Both the position numbers and the translations under genes were made by a program. The notes under the pieces are model-generated. The model was given only the letters and a program-made list of their open reading frames with translations. It did no database searches and was not told the origin of the DNA. Shown here piece by piece: positions 54,608 through 64,000 of a DNA stretch of 64,000 nucleotides. Each line of letters opens with the position of its first letter. The stretch's first letter is position 1. The stretch covers positions 1-64,000 of the forward strand of contig JAQYUZ010000036.1 of assembly GCA_033819885.1 (NCBI GenBank), read 5' to 3'. This DNA is from Microbotryomycetes sp. JL201. Its lineage: Eukaryota; Basidiomycota; Microbotryomycetes.

Positions 54608-57600
54608 ATGAGTGAGCTCGGGCCCCTCCGTCGGCGAGGGCGACGATTCAAGGTCCATGCGACGGTTTGCCCGCGCGCCATGGACCTCAAGGACGTGCCC
54701 GAGTTCTACGAGGTCGAGCTCGGCGAGAGCTTGATCTCGAGGACAGAGTCTCTTGGTGAGCGTGGATACTTGCGTGCATTATCGTGGGCGTGCAACGATA
54801 GCCCCAGCGTCCCAAGCCGCAAAGCCACGCCCTGCCAGCATCAATGACGAGCGCTGTGGTGCCAATTGCATGTCACTCTCCTGCTTGTGTCGAGCCCGAT
54901 GGCCCAAGACGTGGCACCTTCTGCAGCAGCAGCCGCCATTCGAGCGCTGACACGCGTCTCGACTGACTCACACAGCCTCATTCCGAGAACTGGGACCTCC
55001 AGACTTGTGTCACATTATAAAGACCACGGGCAAGGCCGGCGCAAAAGATGTGAGTGTTGCTCGACGCCGTTAGCGCGCCGGGACCTCCTCGCGCGTCTGC
55101 GTATCACCACTGGCCGCTCACAGGCCATTGCCAAACAGGTCGGATCGTATCACTACGTGTCTGGTGTCGATGGTCGGTCATCACCGCGATACCTGCCGAT
55201 GCAGACTCGAACGAACTGACACGCGCTACACAGCCTCGTCATCTGCTTCACTCGCAGCCTACATCAACTCGCTCAACTACTCGGTTGAAGAGACACCAGG
55301 ATGGTTCTTCTCGTCAAAGCCGGCGGGCACGTACAAGATCAGGGGCGGCGCATTCTGCTCGTTCAACGCCTTCAGCCGCGTCGACGTGCGCGTAGAGGTC
55401 AAGATTCCAGGTGGCGTGGAGGCATACGTTATCGACATGCGAGGCGAAAGGTGAGCTAGCAAACAGCGATCCGTCCGATTTGTGCCGAATTGACAATTGC
55501 CCAGGCTCGAGGCGACGCCACAGATCTGGCAAGAAGTGTATCTGTCGGCAATACTGCGCGCCATCTTGTATGCAGACGATCCCAACTATGTTCGTCAATT
55601 GAATAGGACATCCAACGACAAAAGCAAGTCATGCTGATCATGCTGCTCCGCAGAGGCTGGCTGGCTATCGCAAGCTCGACCCGATTGCGACCCAAGAAGC
55701 AGAGTTGCGGTTCATTGCCGCAGCAGAAACCGCTTTTTTCAAAGGTCAGACTCTATTGCCACTCTCGATTGCTCTAATCTGACGAGCTGCTGCATCAGGT
55801 TGGCAACTGGGCTCCGAGCCAGAAGTGCAGGTGGCAACAGTCGTGTCGAACCATCTTACGGCCGGCATCATGAAATACTTTGGCGACTCGTTCAGATACG
55901 GACCGGCAGTCAATCTCTTTGAGAAACTTGTTGTGAGAGAAGGCGAGGTAGCATGCCTGCTTGCTCAAAGCTATCTTGGTATGAGTACGTTTGCGACGCG
56001 CAATCAACGGCACCCATGCTTTTGCTTACTCTCACCTGGTTCTACAGACGAGGAAGTCAAAGCCGTCCGAGTATTGCAGGCCGCGATCAGAAATCATCCT
56101 CAATCGTACCCGCTCTTGCACGTGCAGTGCGACTTTTTGCGGACAAAGGGCAAACACGAGTGGGCGCTCATGCTTGCTAAGCGAGCTGTCAACTGTGCAC
56201 CGTCAGAATTTGTCACGTGGGCAAAATTGACAGAGGTCAACATGGACCTCGGCAAATACTCGGAGGTGAGCGCGAGCCGTTCTGAGAACAGCCTCATACG
56301 ATGGATTCTGATGCGACACGTGCAGGCATTGCTCACGCTCAACTCGTGTCCAATGTTCACGTACAATGAGCGCGATCTTCACCGCATGCCGACGCCCGCG
56401 CGATCTCATTTGCCGATGAAGGACTTTATCGCGTCGTCCGGCATACTCGATGACGAATCCAACGCCATCAACAATAATGACGCAGACGTCGCTTTGCTCC
56501 GGCTGCCGGCGCCTTCTCTGCGTGGAACGTTTGCCAAGGCGTACGCACTACTGGCCAAACTCGTGTCTTTGATCGGATGGGACGAGCTGCTGAAGTGCCG
56601 AAGCGAGGTCTTCGTCATGGAGGAAGAGTACAGGCAACAAAAAGCGACGGAAGGATCAGATTCGCCTGCGCTCGGTGGCGGGCAAGGACCAAATGGCGTC
56701 AATAGCGCCGACGATGATGTCAAAGAGGGTTTCGGACCGCTCGAGTTGGCAGAAGACGGCGCGGACGATGACGCATCGACGAGAGGCGTCATGCCCGAGG
56801 CGCAAGATGAGAGGTTCGCGGCCGAAAGCAAAGACGATTTGGCGTCACCACCGAGTCCTTCGATTCCGACAATCAAAGTCTCGACAGAGTCTGATGGGGA
56901 ACGAGAACGGGAGGCAATTGTGGCATTTGAGAACAGTCCTGAAGGGCAAGCGTCAGCGACCGGGGGCGAGGTACCGGGCATTGAGAAGCCGAAGGACACG
57001 CAGTCGAACGCGCCAGAGGGCCCGGCGCGTTCCAGCTCGACGTTCAGCTCAAAACGGCTGTGCGAGAGATGGCTGGACAATTTGTTCATGGTGTTGTACG
57101 AGGTGAGCAATCAGAAATGATGTTCTCGCGAAGGACGCGCTTACGCGTTTGTGCAGGACTTGCGCGTGTATACGATCTGGCGCGCGGAGCTCGCTCACTT
57201 CAAAGCTCAACACATGCCGTACCGCAAGACTGGCACCGAATGGGAGATTCTTGGGGAACTTGCACAGCGATTACATCACAAAGACGAAGCAAAGGACGCT
57301 TTCCAGCGCGCGCTCGATGCAAAGTTTTCGGCCAAAGCTTGGTTGAAGCTGCTCGAGTACTATGCCGATGAAGGAGACGTGCAGCGTAGTTTGAACGCGG
57401 CCATCAGGCTGTCGGTGTACCAACATCGGTGGTATATGGAGTGTGCTGTACGTGTTTTTCAGGCGATCCGGGTTTTGCAGCGCACTTGACTGACGCATGG
57501 ACTTGGTTCGAAACCAGTATCCAACGGCTGTCGCACACCAGTTGTTCAAATTGATTCGAAAAGATGGTCTCGCCAAAGTGTCTTATTCGCTCGTGTCGAT

Positions 57601-57769
57601 GAACGTTCCTCAAACAATCTTGAAAGCCGTCATGCAGCCGTACTTTCAATGGGCCCAGGCGTTCAGAGGTCAGTCTCTTTTCGTTTTCCTGTCTGCAGGA
57701 CTTTGATTGACGAGCATGGTGTGCCTTGCTTTTGCTTGTCGCGTCGCAGTTGAGGGCTGCGATTTCTGA
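54608..57769 (+). CDS. ChAPs-family exomer subunit (Bud7/Bch1/Chs6)
   Basis: Twelve exons: 54608-54755, 54976-55049, 55139-55172, 55234-55450, 55505-55589, 55654-55744, 55799-55984, 56048-56265, 56326-57102, 57157-57447, 57518-57668 and 57750-57769. They give 763 residues. Family blocks are SFRELGPPDLCHIIKTTG, SYHYVSGVDASSSASLAAYI, TPGWFFSSKPAGTYKIRGGA, FCSFNAFSRVDVRVEVKIPG and, after TPR repeats (SYPLLHVQCDFLRTKGKHEW), TYNERDLHRMPTP and the C-terminal VEGCDF. A disordered acidic insert of about 150 residues interrupts the TPR array near residue 430. ChAPs with Chs5 form the exomer coat that sends cargo such as chitin synthase from the trans-Golgi to the plasma membrane. Confidence 0.92.
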
Positions 57770-58458
57770 ACTGTCGTCCTAGCCTTTGTTTGGTATACCC
57801 CTGTGCCCAACTTTTGCGACCCCGTTAAGTTCTCTCTCCTTGATGCCCAAAAAGACTTGTCAACGAGACGTTGTTCATGTCCGTTATCGAAAATAGTCTT
57901 TTTATTTTCTATTCTTTTGACGCTGCAATTTGTCATCTTTCTCGTTCTCCTTGGCGACTCGAGATTGCAGTATCGTTTAGTTCGTTTACAACAGTGATCA
58001 TTGACCTGGTTCTCCAACTACACTTCAAGTCCAACGCAGAAAGATGCCGTCCTCTGAATAACACCTTCAGAATATGTACGGCATTTGCTTTGGCTGTTCA
58101 AACACGAGGCAAAGAGGTGCTTTCTCAATCGTCGAAACATTGGCACTTTGGGTCCATCACCTGATCTCCACACTCGTCTGCCAATTTCGGATCAACGCAA
58201 CCCATAATAAACGGCCAAGACCTCTCGACGTGGTGTCCGAACGCTGAGAACAAAAAAAGGGGGGAAAAACGGTCAGCACGAAGGAAAAGAATAGTCAGGA
58301 TCAAACAAATCCGTTTTTCCGAGAACGCGTTCTTTCTTCAGGGAAAGCAACAGAAAAAAGAGGGATGCTCGGGCTGACCTGGGTTACTTGGGCCGTGAGA
58401 ATCGTTTGCGCCCCACATCTACCAAACGAACAAACATGTAACGGGTCAGCAAGCGTGG
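57770..58458. other. Intergenic between ChAPs and DUF3431 genes
   Basis: 689 bp between convergent genes, with T-rich stretches (57880-57950) and an A/G-rich patch at 58250-58350. No ORF here resembles a protein and no tRNA or repeat was recognised. Confidence 0.5.
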
Positions 58459-61008
58459 TCAGTGCTGGTGAAAGTGCAGCTCCGCGTGACAGACATCGTG
58501 TATCCAGTGGCCTTCTGGCGCCGCGAGCAAGTCTGCAACAGCCGCATACCGACTGCGGGGGATGCAGTCAGCTGACCAGAGAAAATGGGCCTTGAGTTTG
58601 CCTGCTCGAGATCAAGCACTCACTGGTAAGAGTTTGCCAGGATCCTTCTTTTGGAGACGACGAATTGAGCACTCCAAGCCGTCTGCAACGTCGGGCCCCA
58701 TCCCATAAAGTGCTCATTGTCAGTTGCAGAACCAGCGCAGAACCAGCGGATTCAACAGGATATTTCTCACCAGTATGCCTCCTGGTGGACAAACTTCGCC
58801 TCTGAAAATGGCCCAAAGCTCTTTGACGAGCGGAAAGTCGGCGTCAACGCGCGTATCGTAACCGCAATTCTGTTTGCAAAGCGATCCGCTCGATTCAGTC
58901 TGCGCTCATGGAAGAGCGCGTACTCAAGCATGCTTTGGCTGGGACTTACGCTACGAATCATGGGACCGAGGTGCAAAAAGCCTGTCGTTGGTCCCACGAA
59001 TTCGAACCTAGGTTTGGCAATCCAATGCCATGCCAAATGAGGTTGAAGCATGATTGTGTGATCTGCGAGCACCTTTGAGCGTTGTTCGGCAGAAACTACC
59101 GACACTCGTGACGATAGCGCAGTGGCGACTTCGGCAACAGAGTCATTGTAATGGAGCATGATGTGCTAAGGTATGATGATATGATCAGTGGATTCCGCCA
59201 GTATCGAATTCAAGGCTTTTCTTACCTGCAAGTACGTGTGCCCTTCTCGACCGACATTGGGCAAGCTGATGACTTTATCGACGTACTTTAACGACAAGCC
59301 TTTACGAATATCGCTCTCTGTCCGCGGTCCCTTGTTGTAAATCAGTACCCGAGCATCCCTGTCCCGCACGAAGGGTGTTTGCAACAGCCAAGTGAGATGC
59401 TCGTGCGTCGCCGCCAGATCCTCATTGTAATACGACACGACGAGGTCAACGGTCTTGTCCTGAGGTGCTACTACGGTGCGACAGATTGTCGCTTGCACGT
59501 GGACAGGCAAGTACGAGCACGCAGAGCCGATTGAGGCGAGAGAAGGTGTCCTCACCACGTACACCAAAATGGGTACAAAGGCGACGAGCGACAGAAACAT
59601 TGACGGCTGAGTCCTGCCGATTATGTTGTCGCGTCCATTGCCATCTCGAGATCGAGACGAGTTGGACGGCGATGTCGCACCCTTCTCGACAGATTCCCAT
59701 CCAGATGCTCGCCGACGGTCTTCGAGCCTGAATCGGCCGAGGTCAAAGAGCTTTGAGACGGTCGATGACAAGTCATCTTGGTAAGTCAGCGTAGCGAACA
59801 CGCCTCCAAAGAGAACAACGGCCATTTGCATCCAGTTTGCGCGCAACGGCGCAGCTCGTGCGCCGACCGAGTTCCAAATAAGCAGGAGCAAGTTGCGAGC
59901 GATGAGAGATGTGCCGGCGGTCAGCGGCGTAGACGCTAGGTAGATGTACGAAACGAGCAGAGCTTGTGTTGCAATGGTGCTTGCAAGAAAGATGGCGCTA
60001 GCCTTGGCGTCGAACGTAACTGCCGCGACGGTGTTTTCTGACGTGGGCATGAAGAGACCGACGACAAACATGCAAAGCGACATCAAGAACGCGTTCTGGG
60101 AAAAGAGAGAATGGAATCAGCGTCTGCTCACAGAGTGACGTATGAAAAGCTTGGCTTACAATGGCCGTTTGGAGGATGAACGGTCCGCTGCGCTCGCCAT
60201 CACAGCCCTCTTTGAGAATAATCCATCGCAACGCTTCGATGGGCATTCGAGCGAGTGCCAACAAGAGGCCGGCTGTGTTGGACGGAACGCCGATGAGAAC
60301 AAGGCCGACGAGGAAACTGATGACGAGACTGAGATGCGTCAGAGGCGACGAGGCGTACGCTGTTCTCGTGGACGTTGCTAGCAGCGGGCATGTTGCCTTT
60401 GCAATGACGACGACGCCGGCGAGTGTGAGGACCTGTCGTACGCACGTCGGGTGTCAACATTTGCGCCACACTCGGGAGCTCGCGCGCGCGCGTGGACCGA
60501 GACTTACATCGACTGCCTGCCAGACCTTGTCGTCCAGCTTGTGGGCTTGGTACAAGGACATTGATACGCTGACTGCGCTGAGCGCGCCCGCAGAACGAGC
60601 CAGTGACAGGGACGAGGGTGAGAATGATGACGCTCGAGCCGTGGCCGAGTCGTCTGGCGCCTGCGCGGCCGGGGACGGCGCAGAGTCTGCGTTACTGCTC
60701 GCTAGCGTCGCTCTCAGCCTTGAAGTGAACGAGCCTTGATACCTGGTGCAACCGATGGCGACGGCAGGCAGGACGAGCGCAGCAAAGACGGCGACGGGCA
60801 GCAGGAGCACGGCCGCTGTGCCTTGGTTACTACTCGCCGCTGCCATCCACTGCCCGTTGACGGTCCATGCTGCGACGAGACCGATCCACGCACACGCGGC
60901 CAGCTTGAGCTTGGGGTTCGGACCCGGAGTCAGAGCCGCAGCTTCACCATCCGCCGCCGTCGCTGCTTTGACCACTGCACCGTCATAATCAATCCCGTCC
61001 ACAGTCAT
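58459..61008 (-). CDS. Polytopic membrane protein with C-terminal DUF3431 (glycosyltransferase-like) domain
   Basis: Exons 61008-60508, 60432-60160, 60095-59226, 59165-58950, 58869-58771, 58682-58624 and 58552-58459 give 703 residues. The first 400 or so contain about ten hydrophobic segments (for example VLLLPVAVFAALVLPAVAIG, LSLVISFLVGLVLIG, LMSLCMFVVGLFM, AIFLASTIATQALLVSYIYL, LIARNLLLLIWN, MQMAVVLFGGVFATL), a layout like drug/metabolite or nucleotide-sugar transporters. After the last helix (SMFLSLVAFVPILVYVV) comes DUF3431: VDLVVSYYNEDL, VISLPNVGREGHTYLQHIML, LQPHLAWHWIA, NTGFLHLGP-like, and SAQFVVSKRRILANSY. DUF3431 proteins are predicted Golgi glycosyltransferases; the substrate is unknown. 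Phases agree throughout. Confidence 0.85.
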
Positions 61009-61330
61009 CAATAACCGATGTTTGTTTTCGAGACTGCCACAGGAGGCCACCTGCGCCTTGTTCCATTTTTACATCCATCAAGTTTTTGTATTCCTCGCCT
61101 CGCTCGCCCGGGCTGCCGGCTCGGTTGCGCAGTCACAAGGTTGGGGGGGGGGCAGGGGGGCGATGCATGGCTCCAGATCTGCAGACAGAGACTTGTAATA
61201 CAGAGGCGGGTGAACGCCATCATTTCCCATGTCGCCCCAGGTGATCTCGAAAAAGCACCCGGGGCCGCTCTCCGCCTCGGCCTGAGCTCGGGCCCCGCCG
61301 ATCTTGCTCCAGCCAGCCTCGCTGACGCCG
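61009..61330. other. DUF3431 / GGT divergent region with poly-G runs
   Basis: 322 bp between divergent starts. Runs of ten and six G (61143-61152 and 61155-61160) could form a G-quadruplex or be a sequencing-prone homopolymer. Otherwise nothing recognised. Confidence 0.5.
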
Positions 61331-63996
61331 ATGGCGACAAACGGCGAGCGCACGACACCGGGCGAGCTCGAGCAAGGGGACTTTGCTCAAGAGACAACGC
61401 CGTTGATGGCACCTCAGCGGCCGACGTTGCGACGGCGAGCCATGTCAAAGTCGTCCGTCACCGAGACGTACGCGGCGCGGTGGTGGATGGGCGTCACAGG
61501 CGGCGCTCTCGGCCTCATTCTGATCGCCGGCGCGATCGTCATCATCGTCTTGCATCCCTCATCCGGCAGCGGCGGTGGCGGGAGCGGTCGTGGTCGGGCC
61601 GGCGACGACACGCCAGACTACAGCAAGCTGCCCGGACCTCAGCCAGGCGGTCGCAACCCAAGCTACCTCGCATCAGGTCACGGCGGAGCAGTCGCATCAG
61701 AAGTAGACGTGTGCTCGCAGATCGGCGTCGATGGTCAGCCTCTTTCTTGCTTGTTGCTGCCCGGCGAGACCGAACGTCGAGCTGATTCCCCCGTTCATTG
61801 CGCTTTGCGCTCCCTTCGCACGCAGTTCTCAAGGAGGGCGGAACGGCCACGGACGCCGGCATCGCCGCAGCCCTGTGCATCGGCACCACAAACATGTTCA
61901 GCAGCGGAATCGGCGGAGGAGGGTACGTTCTCGAGCCGAGACTCGCCACTTTGGCTTTAAAGTGACAGCACAGGCTTGACGCATCTTCTCAAACCGTAGG
62001 TTCATGGTCATAAGGCCGTCAACATCGCACTCAAATTTGAACGAAAACTGCACGAGGCCCATCGCGATCGACTTTCGAGAGTCGGCACCGTCTGCCGCAA
62101 CGCCGCACATGTTCTCACCGAGGCCAGACGACCCAGACTTTGACCCGGCACGTGCCAGTCGCATCGGAGGTCTGGCCGTTGGCGTGCCGGGCGAGCTCAG
62201 AGGGCTCGAAGCCGCTTACAACGCGTGCGGCGGAGGCGTGTCGTGGCGACGGCTGTTTGAACCGAGCATCAAGCTTGCACGGCGGAGCAAAGTCGGTAAA
62301 GAGCTCTCGAGACGACTCAATTCGGCAATCTTCACAAAAGACCCAATGTCGGCTTGGATGCTCGACCAGGACGAGTGGCGAGAAGTGTTTGCGCCGGCCG
62401 GCCGCCTTCTCGTGCAAGGCGAGACGCTCAGACGCGAAGCGTACGCGCACACGCTCGATCGCGTCTCCAAGGAAGGCGTCGATGTATTTTACACAGGCGA
62501 CATTGCTCAGTCTCTCGTCAAGGCCGTTCAAGCGGCCGGCGGCATCTTGACACTCGAAGACTTTGCCGCGTACGCCGTCGATATCAAGCCTGCCTTCCAG
62601 AGCACGTACCTGAATAGGACGATGTACACGACGCACTACCCGTCTGCGGGACCCATCTTGGCCAATTTGCTAAACACGCTCGAGACTTACGATGACTTTG
62701 TGGATGCGGGCAAGAATGATCTGACAATGCACAGGTTCGTCGAGGCGCTCAAGTGTAAGTCTAATCGGTTTCGAGTCGACTTTGGGTCTCGCTCTGACAG
62801 AGATACTTCGGCATGCCAGTCTCATTTGCGGCGAGGACAGAAGTTGGCGACCCATACTTTATCGACAACGCTGAGCGCTTGGCCGAGATTCCGACAAAGA
62901 AATATGCCAAAGCAGTGCGAGCCAACATCACGGATGTGAGGCTGTCGCCCAGATATGCGTTTCACACCTGACCTTTGTTCACTGCGACGACAGGATCGAA
63001 CGCACCATCTCGATTACTACCATCCGAGGTTTGACCTGCGTGAAGACCATGGGACAACGCATTTGAGCGTTATCGACCAATACGGCAGTGCAATTAGCCT
63101 GACGTCGACAGTCAACTTGATCTTTGGGTCGCGCGTGCTTGACCGCGACTCGGGTGTCATCCTGAACGACGAAATGGTGCGACGGATCTCGAGAACAGGG
63201 CTGTGTAGGACGAGCTAACATTGTCCAATTCCGCTCAGGATGACTTTTCGGTGCCGGGCGTGCCGAATGCGTTTGGCCTGAGACGTGAGTATCTCATTTC
63301 GAATGATTGGCGACTTGGCGCTGACATGCAGAGTGATCCACGTCGACAGCTTCGCCTTTTAATTATCCAGAAGGTGGCAAGCGACCTGCGTCGTCTACGT
63401 CTGCCCTGATTGTCGAATCGGCCGATGGCGACGTCTGGCTTGCCGCTGGTGGCTCTGGTGGCTCGCGCATTTTTGGATCCGTCGCTCAGGTCCTGATGCA
63501 CTTGGACTGGGGTTATGACGTCGCAAACGCTGTCGAACAGCAACGCTTGCACGACCAATTGTTGCCTCAGCTGGTGTGTTTCGGGTTCGCTGGCTGGTTC
63601 GCTCTCTTATCAAGCTCACCTCGCCATTGTCAGGTCACGGTCGAGTCAGGGTACAGACCCGACATTGTTGATGGGTTACGTACCAGAGGACACAACATTA
63701 CGTGCGTTCGGCCTTGGGCGACCATTACCTTTTGAAAGCTGACCCCTCCGACGCCGGTTTGCTTCTGTTCCGATTTGTAGCGAGTTTGATGTGAATTTGG
63801 GCGTGGCCGAGGTGCAAGCGGTCGTACGAGATAGTGTCACTGGTAAAATGTTTGCGACGTCCGACTCGCGCAAGAACGGGTCAGTAGTTGCCGTCTGTTG
63901 GCGGGATCGTTCGATAGCTGACCCCTGTTTTTATCCTCTTTCTACCGGGTCACGTGACGTTTGCACATGTCGTGCAGAGTTCCGGCTGCGTACTAG
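61331..63996 (+). CDS. Gamma-glutamyltransferase, type II membrane
   Basis: Exons 61331-61733, 61826-61922, 62000-62754, 62820-62935, 62994-63176, 63239-63284, 63350-63573, 63634-63701, 63781-63879 and 63978-63996 give 669 residues. A cytosolic tail and one helix (GGALGLILIAGAIVIIVL) anchor it in a membrane, as in yeast vacuolar Ecm38. Conserved: GGTATDAGIAAALCIG, SSGIGGGGFMVIR, DFRESAP, GVPGELRGLEAA, then the autocatalytic site DHGTTHLSVIDQYGSAISLT whose Thr becomes the nucleophile, and LAAGGSGGSRI. The enzyme cleaves glutathione. The final exon encodes VPAAY and the stop only 4 bases before the window end, so the gene is complete. Confidence 0.93.
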
Positions 63997-64000
63997 CAAT

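Noticed and set aside
55590-55653. GCAAGT near 55623 as another GC-AG donor in the ChAPs gene
   Set aside because: It would leave an intron of about 30 nt and the wrong frame; a GTTCGT donor at 55590 gives a normal 64-nt intron and the right phase.
56406-57110. 234-codon minus-strand frame
   Set aside because: Antisense to the acidic disordered insert of the ChAPs gene; Ser-rich only because of codon bias.
1-64000. tRNA genes, CRISPR arrays, terminal repeats or intact transposons
   Set aside because: No B-box-like sequence outside coding DNA, no spaced direct repeats and no transposase or reverse transcriptase motifs were seen on reading; a weak signal could still be missed without a search tool.

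Overview
The window looks like a gene-dense chromosomal segment of a basidiomycete fungus. It carries about 34 protein genes on both strands. Most are cut by short GT-AG introns, typically 50-80 nt, with TGAC-like branch sites (roughly 150 introns placed by eye). Protein similarity and architecture fit a small-genome basidiomycete, possibly Pucciniomycotina of the Mixia type. That placement is inference; no rRNA, tRNA or mating locus is present to confirm it. I saw no CRISPR array, tRNA or intact mobile element.

Layout. 0-1.05 kb is a strongly CpG-depleted, AT-richer tract without a believable gene. 1.05-9 kb holds NSA2 (60S biogenesis), MRP10/mS37, a probable APC5, a DUF1279 mitochondrial membrane protein, BET5 (TRAPP) and CBR1. 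9-16.6 kb holds a NIMA-type kinase, mitoribosomal uS9m, a homeodomain factor and ARPC4. 16.7-24.6 kb holds RPC17 (Pol III), MTW1/MIS12, MAD1 and DBF4. 24.9-33.7 kb holds a berberine-bridge-like FAD oxidase, a CaMK-like kinase, CIA1, HIS5 and a TRIC-like membrane protein. 33.8-37.2 kb holds a peroxisomal dienoyl-CoA reductase (C-terminal SKL) and a divergent RPS17/RPS22 pair. 37.6-50 kb holds a Ser-rich conserved protein, ELP6, an M14 carboxypeptidase, a thioesterase-like protein, RPT6, LCB3 and a complex I accessory subunit. 50.5-64 kb holds a dioxygenase-P450 fusion (Ppo type), a ChAPs exomer subunit, a multi-spanning DUF3431 protein and gamma-glutamyltransferase, which ends 4 bases before the window does.

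Genes mostly alternate as divergent pairs with short shared promoters (71 bp for APC5/DUF1279, 92 bp for CIA1/HIS5) and convergent pairs with 3' gaps of about 70-210 bp. Cell-division genes are frequent in the first 25 kb (APC5, NIMA kinase, MTW1, MAD1, DBF4), but nothing shows co-regulation.

The most unusual structures are: the CpG-poor left end reaching into the NSA2 3' end; a first intron that appears to split the RPS17 start codon; several first coding exons of 3-23 nt; four GC-AG introns; an in-frame stop-free intron inside the homeodomain recognition helix; and a DUF3431 domain fused behind about ten membrane segments. CDS coordinates run from start codon to stop codon including introns; exon limits are in the evidence. 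All splice sites were inferred from sequence and phase, without transcripts.
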